DNA from: Anaeromyxobacter oryzae
Lineage (GTDB): Bacteria; Myxococcota; Myxococcia; Myxococcales; Anaeromyxobacteraceae
DNA: 64,000 nucleotides
Direction of reading: 5' to 3'
Assembly: GCF_023169945.1 (NCBI RefSeq)
Contig: NZ_AP025591.1
Location: 2,316,501 to 2,380,500, forward strand
Every line of letters starts with the position of its first letter. Position 1 is the first letter of the stretch. The notes beneath the pieces were generated by a model, which saw nothing but the letters and a program-made list of their open reading frames with translations, searched no databases and was not told where the DNA came from. The position numbers were made by a program, and so were the translations under genes. Positions 48,709 through 57,559 of this stretch are shown here, piece by piece.

Positions 48709-48767
48709 CTCGTGTTGCTCAGCTGTTCAACCGCGAGGTGGGCCGGAGCCCACCTCGCCGGTCTCGA

Positions 48768-51338
48768 CTAGAGGCCGTTCTTCCAGGTGTTGAACAGGTT
48801 CTGGTGGTCCGCGCCAGCCGTCGGGTGGCACACCACGCAGCTCTCGACCTGGGCGCCGGTGATCGCCGCGGTCGGCGCGATGACGCCGATCTGGCCCAGG
48901 ACGTACGCGGTCACGTTGGTGAGCGACGTCGCGCTCGTATCGGCCACGGACGTGCCGTTCGCGGTCGTGTGCGCGTAGAACGCGGCGAGCGACGGAGCGT
49001 CGTCCTCGTTGATGAACTGCGCCCGGTGGCAGCCGCCGCAGGCGCGCTCGGCCGGACCGGAGATCTGCGCCGGCACGGTGCCGATGGTCCGCGTCCCGGC
49101 CTTGAACGTCGAGGCCGCCGAGAGGAGGCCCGGGAGCGACTTCGCCTGGTCCGGAACCTCGTACGTGCCCGCGTTGTGGCACGAGTCGCAGTTCAGGGTC
49201 CCGGCGAAGTTCGGGTAGTTGCCCTCCACCTTGTCGCTGTAGCGGAGCAGGGCGACCGGATCCGTGAGGTCGATGCTCTTGATGTCGAACGCCTGCATCG
49301 AGTGGATCGCGTGGACGTAGGAGTCGATGGACCGGGACTGCATCTCGAGGTGAGACGCCCCGGCGCCGACGAAGTGGCAGACGCGGCAGGCGACGACGCC
49401 CGCGCTGCCGTAGTTCGGGCCGTGGAACGTCATCCCGAGCTCGTCATGGCAGGCGTTGCACTTCGCCGTGTCGACGATCGCCGTCCCGGCGGCGGCGGGA
49501 ATGACCGCGCCGGTGGCGAGGTCGATCGCCACGGAAGCGCCGGTGACCCCGATGGACGGGTTGTAGGCCGGGTTCGGGCCCGTGACCGCGCCGCTCGTGT
49601 CCGTGAGGTACTCGTTGTCGTCGACCTTCTTGGTCTGATCGAGGCCGATCGCCGGGAGGATGTTCACCTGGACCCGCTTGACCGTCTTGTTGGCGATCAG
49701 GTCGCCCCAGTTGATGTTGTTGGTGGCGTCGTTCGCCAGGATGGCCGTCGCCGTCCACTGGGTGACGCCGGCGGTCGTCGCAGCCGGATTGAGCGTCAGG
49801 CGGGGGCTGTTCGACGACAGCGCCGCGTTGCCGCGCTGAGTCGCGCCATCGGTGTACTCGAGGAGGCTCGTGCCAGCGCCGGGCAGGCCGGTCGCCACGC
49901 TGCCGTGGCCGCTGACCACGAAGTCCTTCGAGTCGTAGCCGTAGAGGCTCACCACGATCGTCGGCTTGACGAGCGCGTTGGCGGCGGTGCCGGCGATGCT
50001 GAAGTTGACGGTGAGCGTGTTGGCGGTGGCGTCGAAGGAGGTCGTGCCGACCGTCACCTTGAGCGTGTCCGCGTACCGCGCGTTCTCGGCGGAGTAGATC
50101 CTCTTCGAGAAGCCGCCGTGGATCTGCGCGAACGTCTTGCCCGACGAGCCGTCGCCCTTGTGGCACTTGTTGCACATGGCGGGGTCCACGTCGACGCCGC
50201 CGGCGGTCGCCGCGTACAGGTCCATCGTGTGGAAGCTAGCGACGCCCTTGTTGGCCCAGATCGTCTTCATCGCCGGGGCGCGGCCGGCCTCGACGCCGCC
50301 CGTCGGGCCGGTGACCGCGTGGCAGCTCTTGCACACCGTCGGCTTGAAGTTCGCGTCGGTGAGGATGTTCTGGAGCTGGCCCGCGTGGCAGGTCACGCAG
50401 TTCGAGATCGACTGCGGGTAGTTGAACTCGAACGCGTGCGAGTTGTGCACGTCGTTCATGATGTTCGCCGTGTAGGCGTACTTCGCGGCGTGGGTGGCGT
50501 CGAGCGCGCCCTTGGAATCGAGCGACGCGGCGTAGTTCGCCGGGTCATCGGCAATCATGTACCAGTTGGCGTCGGAGCCGGCGCGCTGATCCGTGTGGCA
50601 GGCCTTGCAGGACGCGAAGTCCGGCAGGCCGGCGACCTTCGCCTGGCGGTAGCCGTGCTTCGAGTACGGCGCGCCGTGGCACTTCTCGCAGCCGGACACG
50701 ACGGCCTTGGAGGTGTAGGCGATCGTGCCGTACACCTTCGCCGTGCTCGACACCTGGCTGGGCAGCATGTAGTGGCCGGTCGTCGGCGCCGGCACCGCGG
50801 CCGCGTTCGTGATGTACGCGTACACGAACGCGCTCGTCGAGGTCTCGGGGGCGAAGGACGGGCTCGCCTTCGTGGCGGTGTACTGGGCGCCGTTGCCGTC
50901 GGCCGTGATCGCCTTGAAGTGGATCCCGCCGAAGCTGAAGTTCCTGTTCGTCGGGAAGGTGTTCGTCGCCGCGTCGTACTGCTGGGCGTAGAAGGTCTTC
51001 TGCGGGAGGATGCTCAGGTTGTCGACGCAGGTCCCGCCCGGGCAGACCGCCGCGGCCGGCCGGATCGTGAAGGTCAGCGTCGAGGTGTTCGTGCCGTTGA
51101 CCGGCGCGGTCACGACGCTGTCGATCGTGAGCGACAGCTTGCCGCTGACGCCGTTCATGCCGTTGGTGCCGTTGGTGCCGTCGGTGCCGTTCGTGCCGTT
51201 CGTGCCGTTCGTGCCGTCGGTGCCGGCAGGACCGGTGGCGCCCGGCATGCCCTCCGGGCCCTTCTCGCCCTGGCAGCCGGCGAGCGCGAGAGCGCCGGCG
51301 AGCAGGAGCGTTCCCGCCTTCTTCAAAGAGGTGTGCAT
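48768..51338 (-). CDS. OmcA/MtrC-type decaheme c-cytochrome lipoprotein with collagen-like stalk (copy 2)
   Basis: 856 residues. The signal peptide [15 protein letters not shown] (Cys22) is almost identical to copy 1. Residues 24-65 are fourteen Gly-X-Y triplets, mainly GTN. Ten CXXCH sites: CEKCH, CKACH, CVTCH, CKSCH, CNKCH, CNACH, CRVCH, CDSCH, CGGCH and CVVCH. The haem-bearing body is only distantly similar to copy 1, so the two are old paralogues that keep a common export cassette. Expected location is the outer membrane surface, with a role in extracellular or metal-directed electron transfer. A separate promoter and terminator make it a single-gene unit. Confidence 0.93.
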   Translation of the reverse strand: MHTSLKKAGTLLLAGALALAGCQGEKGPEGMPGATGPAGTDGTNGTNGTNGTDGTNGTNGMNGVSGKLSLTIDSVVTAPVNGTNTSTLTFTIRPAAAVCPGGTCVDNLSILPQKTFYAQQYDAATNTFPTNRNFSFGGIHFKAITADGNGAQYTATKASPSFAPETSTSAFVYAYITNAAAVPAPTTGHYMLPSQVSSTAKVYGTIAYTSKAVVSGCEKCHGAPYSKHGYRQAKVAGLPDFASCKACHTDQRAGSDANWYMIADDPANYAASLDSKGALDATHAAKYAYTANIMNDVHNSHAFEFNYPQSISNCVTCHAGQLQNILTDANFKPTVCKSCHAVTGPTGGVEAGRAPAMKTIWANKGVASFHTMDLYAATAGGVDVDPAMCNKCHKGDGSSGKTFAQIHGGFSKRIYSAENARYADTLKVTVGTTSFDATANTLTVNFSIAGTAANALVKPTIVVSLYGYDSKDFVVSGHGSVATGLPGAGTSLLEYTDGATQRGNAALSSNSPRLTLNPAATTAGVTQWTATAILANDATNNINWGDLIANKTVKRVQVNILPAIGLDQTKKVDDNEYLTDTSGAVTGPNPAYNPSIGVTGASVAIDLATGAVIPAAAGTAIVDTAKCNACHDELGMTFHGPNYGSAGVVACRVCHFVGAGASHLEMQSRSIDSYVHAIHSMQAFDIKSIDLTDPVALLRYSDKVEGNYPNFAGTLNCDSCHNAGTYEVPDQAKSLPGLLSAASTFKAGTRTIGTVPAQISGPAERACGGCHRAQFINEDDAPSLAAFYAHTTANGTSVADTSATSLTNVTAYVLGQIGVIAPTAAITGAQVESCVVCHPTAGADHQNLFNTWKNGL
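51141..51269 (-). repeat. DNA repeat encoding the collagen-like stalk, copy 2
   Basis: Nine-base units (GGCACNAAC-type on the coding strand) give runs of Gly-Thr-Asn triplets at residues 40-62 within a longer Gly-X-Y tract (24-65). The composition differs from copy 1 (GTN against GPT), although the position in the protein is the same. Confidence 0.85.
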
Positions 51339-51397
51339 TATCGATTGATCTCCGGCAATTGTTATGCAGCGAAACCGCTAACTGCCTGACTTGGCGC

Positions 51398-51426
51398 ATA
51401 AAAGGAGTCCTGTTCGGGTGCGTCAA
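51398..51426 (-). promoter_or_regulatory. Promoter of decaheme gene copy 2
   Basis: On the minus strand TTGACG (51426-51421), 17 bases, TTTTAT (51403-51398), followed by GCGC. The leader is about 53 nt and ends in ATTGCCGGAGATCA, nearly as in copy 1. Confidence 0.72.
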
Positions 51427-51890
51427 GATACACGCCGCGGATCGGGGATTTTCTCGTCATCTCGCGGGGTTGGGCGTGCGCAATTCCTGCCACGCGCCAA
51501 TGTTCTCCGGGGGCGCGGTATCAGGCCGTTAACTCATTGATTGACCGATGGTTTCGATGACTATGCGTCAAGCTGCCGCAGCGCCGCGGGTTCAGGTTAA
51601 CGAACCGCGCGCAGGCTTTGCGGTTTCGAGCGTCCTCGACTTCATCCGCAGCCGGACGGGTCAGCTTCACCGACCGTGTCTCATCGCGCCCCCGAGCCGC
51701 AGCGCCGGGGGCCGCTAACGCGGCGACAAGACGCGCGACTTCGCGCCGTGCACCTCGGTGCTGACGTGCTCGTTCGGGCGCGCGAAAGCACCCACCGCGG
51801 GATCACCCGAGGTCATCAGACGGCGCGGGCGGACTGCGGCCGGCTGCCGCAAGTCCGCGCCGACCCGCTCCGACGCCTTCCGGCGACCGC
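51427..51890. other. Intergenic region between fadJ and decaheme copy 2
   Basis: About 460 bp without a supportable gene. It contains a small dyad GGTT-AACG-AACC near 51594 and several AT-richer patches (51525-51560). I see no terminator with a T-run for fadJ, whose stop is at 51891. Confidence 0.5.
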
Positions 51891-54065
51891 TCAGCGATGG
51901 AACGGCGTGCCGGCCGCCCCGCGCTCGACGAGCAGCGGTGCCGGCGCGAACCGCTCGCCGTGGCGCGTCCGGAGCGTCTCGAGCTTGTCGAGCAGCTTCC
52001 GCGTGCCGACCGCGTCCGCCCAGCGGAACGGTCCGCCGCGGAACGGCGGGAACCCGAGCCCGAACACGGCGCCGACGTCGCCGTCGCGCGCGCTCCGGAG
52101 GATGCCCTCGCCGAGGCAGAGGATCGCCTCGTTCACCATCTGGAGCACCACGCGCTCCTGGATGTCCTCCGGCGCGAAGCGCTTCCGGCTCCGCCCGCCC
52201 GGCAGGAGGTCGTAGACGGTCTCGTCGACCCGCTTCTCCTTGCCGTCGTAGGTGTAGAAGCCCTTCCTGTTCTTCCGGCCGAGCCGGCCCGCCGCGACGA
52301 CGTCGTGGAGCGACGCCGGTGGCGCCATCCGCGCGCCGAACGCGCCGTGCAGGATCTTCCCGACCTTGTCGCCGACGTCGATGCCCACCTCGTCGAGCAG
52401 CGTGATGGGGCCGACCGGGAACCCGAACTCGACGAGCGCGTGGTCGAGGTCCTCGATCGACGCGCCCTCGACGAGGAGCTGCGCCGCCTCGTTCATGTAC
52501 GGCGCGAGGATGCGGCTCGTGTAGAAGCCGGGGCCGTCGCGGACGACGATCACCGTCTTCCCCTGCTTCTTGCCGATCGCGACCGCGGTCGCGGTCGCCT
52601 CGGGCGAGGTCTTCCCGGTGACGATCACCTCGAGGAGCGGCATCTTGTTGACCGGGGAGAAGTAGTGCATCCCGAGGACGGTCTCCGGGTGCGCCGAGGC
52701 CTCGGCGATCTTCGTGATCGGGATGGACGAGGTGTTGGACGCGAAGATGCCGCGCGGGTTCACCGCCTCGAAGGCGCGGACCATCTCCTGCTTCAGCGCG
52801 AGGTCCTCGAAGACCGCCTCGATGAGGAGATCCACCTCGGCGAAGCCGCTCCAGTCGGTGGTGGCGGTGAGGAGCCGCAGCTTCTCGAGCCGCTCGAGCC
52901 TGTCGATCGAGCGCTTCTTCACGCGATCGTCGAGGATCGAGCCGACCGCGGACAGCCCCTTCGCCGCCGCCGCGTCGTCGCGCTCGCGGATCCGCACCGG
53001 GAGCCCCGCGTTGACGGTCACGTAGGCGATGCCGCTGCCCATGAGCCCGCCGCCGAGGACGCCCACCCGCTCCACCTTCCGCGGCTTCACGGCGGGGTCG
53101 TCGACGCCGCTGTCCTTCTTGAGCGCGGTCGTCGCGAAGAAGATCTCCATGAGCCGGCGCGCGACGTCCGAGACGGCGAGCTGGCCGAAGAGCTCCGCCT
53201 CCTTCTCCAGCCCCTTCGCGAAGCCCTTCTGGTACCCGTGCTCGATGGCGTCGATGGCGCGGAGCGGCGCGGGGTAGTGCCCCTTCGTCTTCGCGAGGAC
53301 CGTCCTGCGCGCCTGCCGGAACAGGACCTGGCGCCCGAGGGCGTTCTCCTCGAGGGCGAGGCGGGTGACGCTCTCGACGGCGCCCTTCCTCGCGGGCCGC
53401 CGCTCCCGCCGCAGCTTCCCGGAGGCGAGCGCGCGGGCCCGGTCGCGGGCGACGTCGAGCAGGATCGCGGGAGGGACGGCCTCGTCGACGAGGCCGAGCT
53501 TCAGCGCCTTCCGCGCCTTGACGGTCTTGCCCGCGAGGATGAGGTCGAGGGCGGCCTGGATCCCGACGAGGCGCGGCAGCCGCTGCGTGCCCCCGCCGCC
53601 GGGGATGAGGCCGATCTGCACCTCCACGAGGCCCAGGCTGGTCCGCGGGTGGTCCGCGGCGATCCGGTAGTGGCACGCGAGGGCCCACTCGAGGCCGCCG
53701 CCGAGGCAGGCGCCGTGGATCGCGACGACGACCGGCTTCCGCAGCCGCTCCAGGCGATCGAACACCGCCTGGCCGTCGCGGGCGAGCCGCTGCGCCGAGG
53801 CGGCGTCCTTCACCGTCTGCATGAGCTCGATCCTGGCGCCGGCGACGAACCCGTCCGCCTTGCCGCTCGCGAGGACGATCGCCCGCACCGCGTCGTCCTT
53901 CTCCAGGCGGTCCACGAGCGCGACGAACTCCTCCATCAGCGCCGGGTGGATCGTGTTCACCTTCTCGCCGGGATCGTCGACGAGCAGCGTCGCGACGCCG
54001 TCCGCGATCTCGACGCGGAAGTGCCGGGGGGCCTGCATGGACGCCACCGCCTCTGCCGACATCAT
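51891..54065 (-). CDS. fadJ: Fatty-acid oxidation multifunctional enzyme (enoyl-CoA hydratase / 3-hydroxyacyl-CoA dehydrogenase)
   Basis: 724 residues, the usual FadJ/FadB alpha-subunit length. The N-terminal crotonase domain has the oxyanion motif GACLGGGLEWALA with Glu126 and the second catalytic Glu148 (GLVEVQIGLIPGGGGTQRL). The dehydrogenase domain has the NAD motif GVLGGGLMGSGIA and the catalytic stretch MHYFSPVNKMPLLEV. C-terminal dehydrogenase repeats follow (NEAILCLGEGI). It performs steps two and three of beta-oxidation, in complex with the thiolase encoded 64 bases upstream. FadB versus FadJ cannot be separated with certainty by eye; the fadI-type partner favours FadJ. Confidence 0.9.
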   Translation of the reverse strand: MMSAEAVASMQAPRHFRVEIADGVATLLVDDPGEKVNTIHPALMEEFVALVDRLEKDDAVRAIVLASGKADGFVAGARIELMQTVKDAASAQRLARDGQAVFDRLERLRKPVVVAIHGACLGGGLEWALACHYRIAADHPRTSLGLVEVQIGLIPGGGGTQRLPRLVGIQAALDLILAGKTVKARKALKLGLVDEAVPPAILLDVARDRARALASGKLRRERRPARKGAVESVTRLALEENALGRQVLFRQARRTVLAKTKGHYPAPLRAIDAIEHGYQKGFAKGLEKEAELFGQLAVSDVARRLMEIFFATTALKKDSGVDDPAVKPRKVERVGVLGGGLMGSGIAYVTVNAGLPVRIRERDDAAAAKGLSAVGSILDDRVKKRSIDRLERLEKLRLLTATTDWSGFAEVDLLIEAVFEDLALKQEMVRAFEAVNPRGIFASNTSSIPITKIAEASAHPETVLGMHYFSPVNKMPLLEVIVTGKTSPEATATAVAIGKKQGKTVIVVRDGPGFYTSRILAPYMNEAAQLLVEGASIEDLDHALVEFGFPVGPITLLDEVGIDVGDKVGKILHGAFGARMAPPASLHDVVAAGRLGRKNRKGFYTYDGKEKRVDETVYDLLPGGRSRKRFAPEDIQERVVLQMVNEAILCLGEGILRSARDGDVGAVFGLGFPPFRGGPFRWADAVGTRKLLDKLETLRTRHGERFAPAPLLVERGAAGTPFHR

Positions 54066-54087
54066 GGATACCTCCGGGGTGTCTGGG

Positions 54088-54112
54088 GCCCGGCGCGGCT
54101 CGCGCGCCGGGC
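54088..54112. promoter_or_regulatory. Intercistronic hairpin between fadI and fadJ
   Basis: GCCCGGCGCG (54088-54097) and CGCGCCGGGC (54103-54112) form a perfect 10-bp stem with a five-base loop in the 64-bp gap. Without a T-run it is more likely an mRNA-processing or stability element, or a partial terminator that tunes fadJ expression. Confidence 0.5.
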
Positions 54113-54129
54113 GGAAGGGATCGGGGACG

Positions 54130-55437
54130 TCACTCCCGCTCGAGGACGAGCGCCGCGCCGAGCCCGCCCGCCGCGCAGACCGTGAGCAGCGCGTGCTGGC
54201 CCTGCCGCCGCTCCAGCTCCCGGAGCGTCTGCAGGATCATCCGCGCGCCGGTCGCGGCGAAGGGGTGGCCGAGCGCGATGGAGCCGCCGTTCACGTTCAG
54301 CTTCGCCGGGTCGATCTCGCCGAGGGGCCGGGAACGCCCGAGCTCCTTCTCGGCGAAGTCCTTCGACGCGAACGCCTTCAGGTTCGAGAGCACCTGGGCG
54401 GCGAAGGCCTCGTGCATGTCGACCAGATCCATGTCCGACAGCTGGAGCCCGGCGCGGTCGAGGGCGACGGGCGCCGCGTAGGCGGGTCCCTGGAGGAGCT
54501 GGTCGCGCGGGTCGAGCGCCGCGTAGGCGTACGCCTTCACGTACCCGAGCGGCCGGAGGCCGAGCGCGCGCGCCTTCTCCTCGCTCATGACGATGAGGGC
54601 GGCGGCGCCGTCGGTGAGGGGCGACGCGTTGCCGGCGGTGATGGTGCCGTACCTCCGGTCGAACACGGGCCGGAGCTGCGCGAGCGCCTCGAGGGTCGTG
54701 TCCTTGCGGACGATGTTGTCCCTCGAGACCACGCGCTCGAACCGCGGCGGCACCGGGACGTGCATCACCTCGCCGTCGAGCTTCCCGGTCTCCCAGGCGA
54801 GCGCCGCCCGGCGGTGGCTCTCGTAGGCCACCCGATCCTGCGCCTCGCGGGAGATCCCGTTCACCTGCGCCATCCGCTCGGCGCTCTCGCCCATGGTGAG
54901 CCCGGTGGTCGGCTCCTTCAGCGCGGGCGGGTTCGGGGTGAAGTCCTTCGGGCGGAGCCGCGCCAGGATCCGGACGCGGTCCGCCACGGTCCGCGCCCGC
55001 GAGACCTCGACGAGCGTCTGCGCGAGGGTCCGCGACGCGAAGATCGGCGCGTCGGAGATGGACTCCGCGCCGCCGGCGATGGCGCAGTCGGAGTGGCCGA
55101 GCGCGATCTGGGCGGCGGCGTCGGTCGTGGCCTGGATCGACGTCGCGCAGGCGCGCGCCACCGTGTGGGCCTGCACGCTCCGCGGGAGCTGGGTGCGGAG
55201 CACCATCTCGCGCCCGATGAGCGTGACGGTCGGCGACGGGATCACCTGGCCGAACACGACCGAGTCGAACTCCTTCGGGGAGATGCCGCTCCTCGCGACG
55301 AGCTCGTTCACCACGAGCGCGCCGAGGTCGGTGGCGGAGAGGTCGTTGAAGTCGGTCCCGGCCTTCACGAACGGCGTGCGGAGGCCGGTGATGACCGCGG
55401 CCCGGCGGCCGGGAGGGAGCGTTCCGTTCGTGCCCAT
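54130..55437 (-). CDS. fadI: 3-ketoacyl-CoA thiolase (fatty-acid oxidation beta subunit)
   Basis: 435 residues. The nucleophilic cysteine is Cys97 in VARACATSIQA. The C-terminal active-site motifs are NGGSIALGHPFAATGARM (His) and TVCAAGGLGAAL (second Cys). It cleaves 3-ketoacyl-CoA to acetyl-CoA and a shortened acyl-CoA. The length and the loop after Cys97 match FadI-type thiolases. First gene of the fadI-fadJ operon, with a good promoter immediately upstream. Confidence 0.93.
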   Translation of the reverse strand: MGTNGTLPPGRRAAVITGLRTPFVKAGTDFNDLSATDLGALVVNELVARSGISPKEFDSVVFGQVIPSPTVTLIGREMVLRTQLPRSVQAHTVARACATSIQATTDAAAQIALGHSDCAIAGGAESISDAPIFASRTLAQTLVEVSRARTVADRVRILARLRPKDFTPNPPALKEPTTGLTMGESAERMAQVNGISREAQDRVAYESHRRAALAWETGKLDGEVMHVPVPPRFERVVSRDNIVRKDTTLEALAQLRPVFDRRYGTITAGNASPLTDGAAALIVMSEEKARALGLRPLGYVKAYAYAALDPRDQLLQGPAYAAPVALDRAGLQLSDMDLVDMHEAFAAQVLSNLKAFASKDFAEKELGRSRPLGEIDPAKLNVNGGSIALGHPFAATGARMILQTLRELERRQGQHALLTVCAAGGLGAALVLERE

Positions 55438-55481
55438 GGGTGTCTCTCCGTTGACTCGGGAATCGGTCGGTGACGCGATCT

Positions 55482-55510
55482 CATTTAGTTACCATGGCGC
55501 GGAGCGTCAA
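55482..55510 (-). promoter_or_regulatory. Promoter of fadIJ
   Basis: On the minus strand TTGACG (55510-55505), 17 bases, TAAATG (55487-55482). The leader is about 40 nt. It lies in the 181-bp divergent gap to the hemerythrin gene. No FadR-like dyad stands out. Confidence 0.6.
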
Positions 55511-55618
55511 CCGCCGCGAAGTGCCGGACCGATGTGGGGCCGCGGGAGCGAGCGCCGTGAACCCGAGCGAACGGGCGTCCCCTTGCGCGACAGGGAGGTT
55601 CCGGCGACGATCCGAGGG

Positions 55619-56104
55619 ATGAAGCGCTCCCGGCAGCTGAAGCCGCTCTCCAGCGAGCACCACCAGGCGCTGCTCGTGGCTTTCCAGCTCAAGATGGGGC
55701 TCGCCGGCCACGCGGACAGCGCGGGCGCTCCGAAGGACCTTCCCGGGCTCCTCGCCCTCGCGAAGCGCTTCGAGGAGCAGGTCTTCCGGCCCCACACCCG
55801 GGCCGAGGAAGAGCTGCTCGGGCGCTGGCTCACGCAGGGCGACATGCGGCGGCTGACGACCGAGCACGCGGAGATGACGCGGCTCATCGGCTCCGCCAAG
55901 GGCGGGCGAGGGCCGGACGTCCGGTCCTCGCTGCACGCGTTCGCCGAGCTGCTCGAGCAGCACGTCCGGTGGGAGGAGCGGGAGCTGTTCCCGTACGCCG
56001 AGGGCCACGTCGACGAGGCGACGCTCGCCAGCATCGGCGGCGAGCTGGAGCGGCGACTCGTCCTCGCCCGGAGCGAGGCGAAGCAGGCGAAGCAGGCCCG
56101 CTGA
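55619..56104 (+). CDS. Hemerythrin-domain protein
   Basis: 161 residues, a four-helix bundle with the expected iron ligands: LSSEHHQALL, FRPHTRAEEELL, LTTEHAEMTRL and LEQHVRWEERELFPYAE. Such stand-alone cytoplasmic proteins bind a di-iron centre and are thought to store or sense oxygen or nitric oxide. The start at 55619 (MKRSRQLKPLSSEHH) follows GAGG; the much longer open frame upstream is a shadow of fadI. It is divergent from fadI. A Lys/Gln/Ala-rich tail ends the protein. Confidence 0.88.
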   Translation: MKRSRQLKPLSSEHHQALLVAFQLKMGLAGHADSAGAPKDLPGLLALAKRFEEQVFRPHTRAEEELLGRWLTQGDMRRLTTEHAEMTRLIGSAKGGRGPDVRSSLHAFAELLEQHVRWEERELFPYAEGHVDEATLASIGGELERRLVLARSEAKQAKQAR

Positions 56105-56264
56105 CGTCCTCGCGCCGGAACCCGGCCGCCTCGCACGCCCGGGGTTGGCCCCCGCGGGCGCCCCAACAGGATTGACCCCCGGATCCGTCTGCCGCGTGTC
56201 TCAGTTCCGAGAAGGAACCGGAACCGGCGCGCGCTTCCTTCCGTCGCGCGCCGGAGGAGGCCTC

Positions 56265-56972
56265 GTGCTGCGCGCCATCGTGCTCGTGCTCGTCCTGTCC
56301 TCGTCGCCCGCGCTCGCGGCGGATGCGGGAGACACACCGCCCGCGAGCGGCTCGGCGGAGGCCGGCCCGGGCGCGTCGAAGCCCGAGCAGCCCGGCGCGA
56401 GCGAGCCGAAGCCCGCGAAGCCGGGCGAGGCGGCCGCTCCCCGGAAGCCGGACCTGTCGCCTTCCCTCGACTTCGAGCTGCTCCCGCCGACGAAGAAGCC
56501 GGACACGGAGGCGAGCGCGCGGATCGAGCGCGAGGTCGCGCGGCGCCGGACGATGCTCACGCTGCACCAGGGCATGGGGATCGCGACCTGGACCGCGCTC
56601 GCCGCGACCACGATCGTCGGGCAGCTCGACTTCAACGACCGCTTCCGCGGCGGCGGCGACACCGGCAAGTACCACGCGTGGCACACCGGGCTCGCCTACG
56701 GCACGACGGCGCTGTTCGCGACCGCTGGGCTCCTCGCCGTGCTCGCGCCGGTGCCCTACCCGAAGAAGATCCAGCTCGACACCGCCACGCTGCACAAGGC
56801 GTCGATGGCCCTCGCCACCGTGGGCATGGTCGCCCAGATCGCGCTCGGCGTCTGGGCGCGACACGAGGCGGGCTCCCTCCGCGAGCGGGACATCGCGACG
56901 GCGCACCAGATCGTCGGGTACACGACCTTCGGCGCGATGACCGTCGGCGCGGTGGTCCTGTTCTTCCCCTGA
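56265..56972 (+). CDS. Four-helix membrane protein, putative di-haem b cytochrome
   Basis: 235 residues from the GTG at 56265, four bases after GGAGGAGG. A signal peptide (about 1-19) and a Pro/Ala/Lys-rich linker lead to four membrane helices at about 101-120, 140-165, 187-205 and 214-234. Each helix begins with a histidine (101, 140, 187, 214). Given alternate orientation, His101/His187 would lie on one side of the membrane and His140/His214 on the other, the arrangement of two bis-His haems in b561-like cytochromes. It overlaps the YceI gene by one base. In E. coli, yceI is paired with the b561 gene yceJ. Haem binding is inferred. Confidence 0.65.
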   Translation: MLRAIVLVLVLSSSPALAADAGDTPPASGSAEAGPGASKPEQPGASEPKPAKPGEAAAPRKPDLSPSLDFELLPPTKKPDTEASARIEREVARRRTMLTLHQGMGIATWTALAATTIVGQLDFNDRFRGGGDTGKYHAWHTGLAYGTTALFATAGLLAVLAPVPYPKKIQLDTATLHKASMALATVGMVAQIALGVWARHEAGSLRERDIATAHQIVGYTTFGAMTVGAVVLFFP

Positions 56973-57559
56973 TGAAGGTGCGCGCCATGACCGCCCTCGC
57001 CCGCCTCGCCGCCCTCGCCCTCGCCCTCGCGCCCGTCATCGCGCCGGCCGCCGACGCGCCGCGCACCTACGACGTGGCGCCGGGGAGCACGCTCGGCTAC
57101 CGCGTCGTCCACAAGCTCCACGAGGTGAACGCGGTCACGCACGCGGTCGAGGGGAAGGCGCGGGTGCTCCCGGACGGCGGCGTGCAGGTGATGGTGCGCG
57201 CGCGCGTCGACTCGTTCGACTCGGGGAACGGGAACCGCGACGCGCACATGCGCGAGGTGACCGAGACCGCGCGGTACCCGTACGTCGAGCTCAAGGCGGT
57301 CGGCTCGGGTGTGCAGCTCGCGTCGTCGCCGGCGACGCTCGACCTCGTGCTCCGGGGCGAGGTCACCTTCCACGGGCAGACGCACCCGGTGGAGGTCCCG
57401 GTGAAGGTGCGCCTCGAGCCCGACGGGCGGGGGACCGTCGACGCGAGCTTCCCGCTGAGCCTCGAGGCCTACGGCGTCGAGCGGCCCTCCCTTCTCTTCG
57501 TGAAGATCGAGGATCGCGTCGTCGTCTCCGCGAAGCTCCTGCTCCAGGAGGAGCGATGA
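56972..57559 (+). CDS. YceI-family periplasmic lipid-binding protein
   Basis: 195 residues. A signal peptide (about 1-27, ending APAAD) precedes the lipocalin-like YceI barrel: TYDVAPGSTLGYRVVHKLHEVNAVTHAVEG, RARVDSFDSGNGNRDAHM, FPLSLEAYGVERPSLLFVKIEDRVVVSAKLLLQ. Family members bind polyisoprenoids or quinone-like lipids. It overlaps the upstream gene as TGATG and the downstream Rieske gene as ATGA, so three redox-related proteins are made together. Confidence 0.88.
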   Translation: MKVRAMTALARLAALALALAPVIAPAADAPRTYDVAPGSTLGYRVVHKLHEVNAVTHAVEGKARVLPDGGVQVMVRARVDSFDSGNGNRDAHMREVTETARYPYVELKAVGSGVQLASSPATLDLVLRGEVTFHGQTHPVEVPVKVRLEPDGRGTVDASFPLSLEAYGVERPSLLFVKIEDRVVVSAKLLLQEER

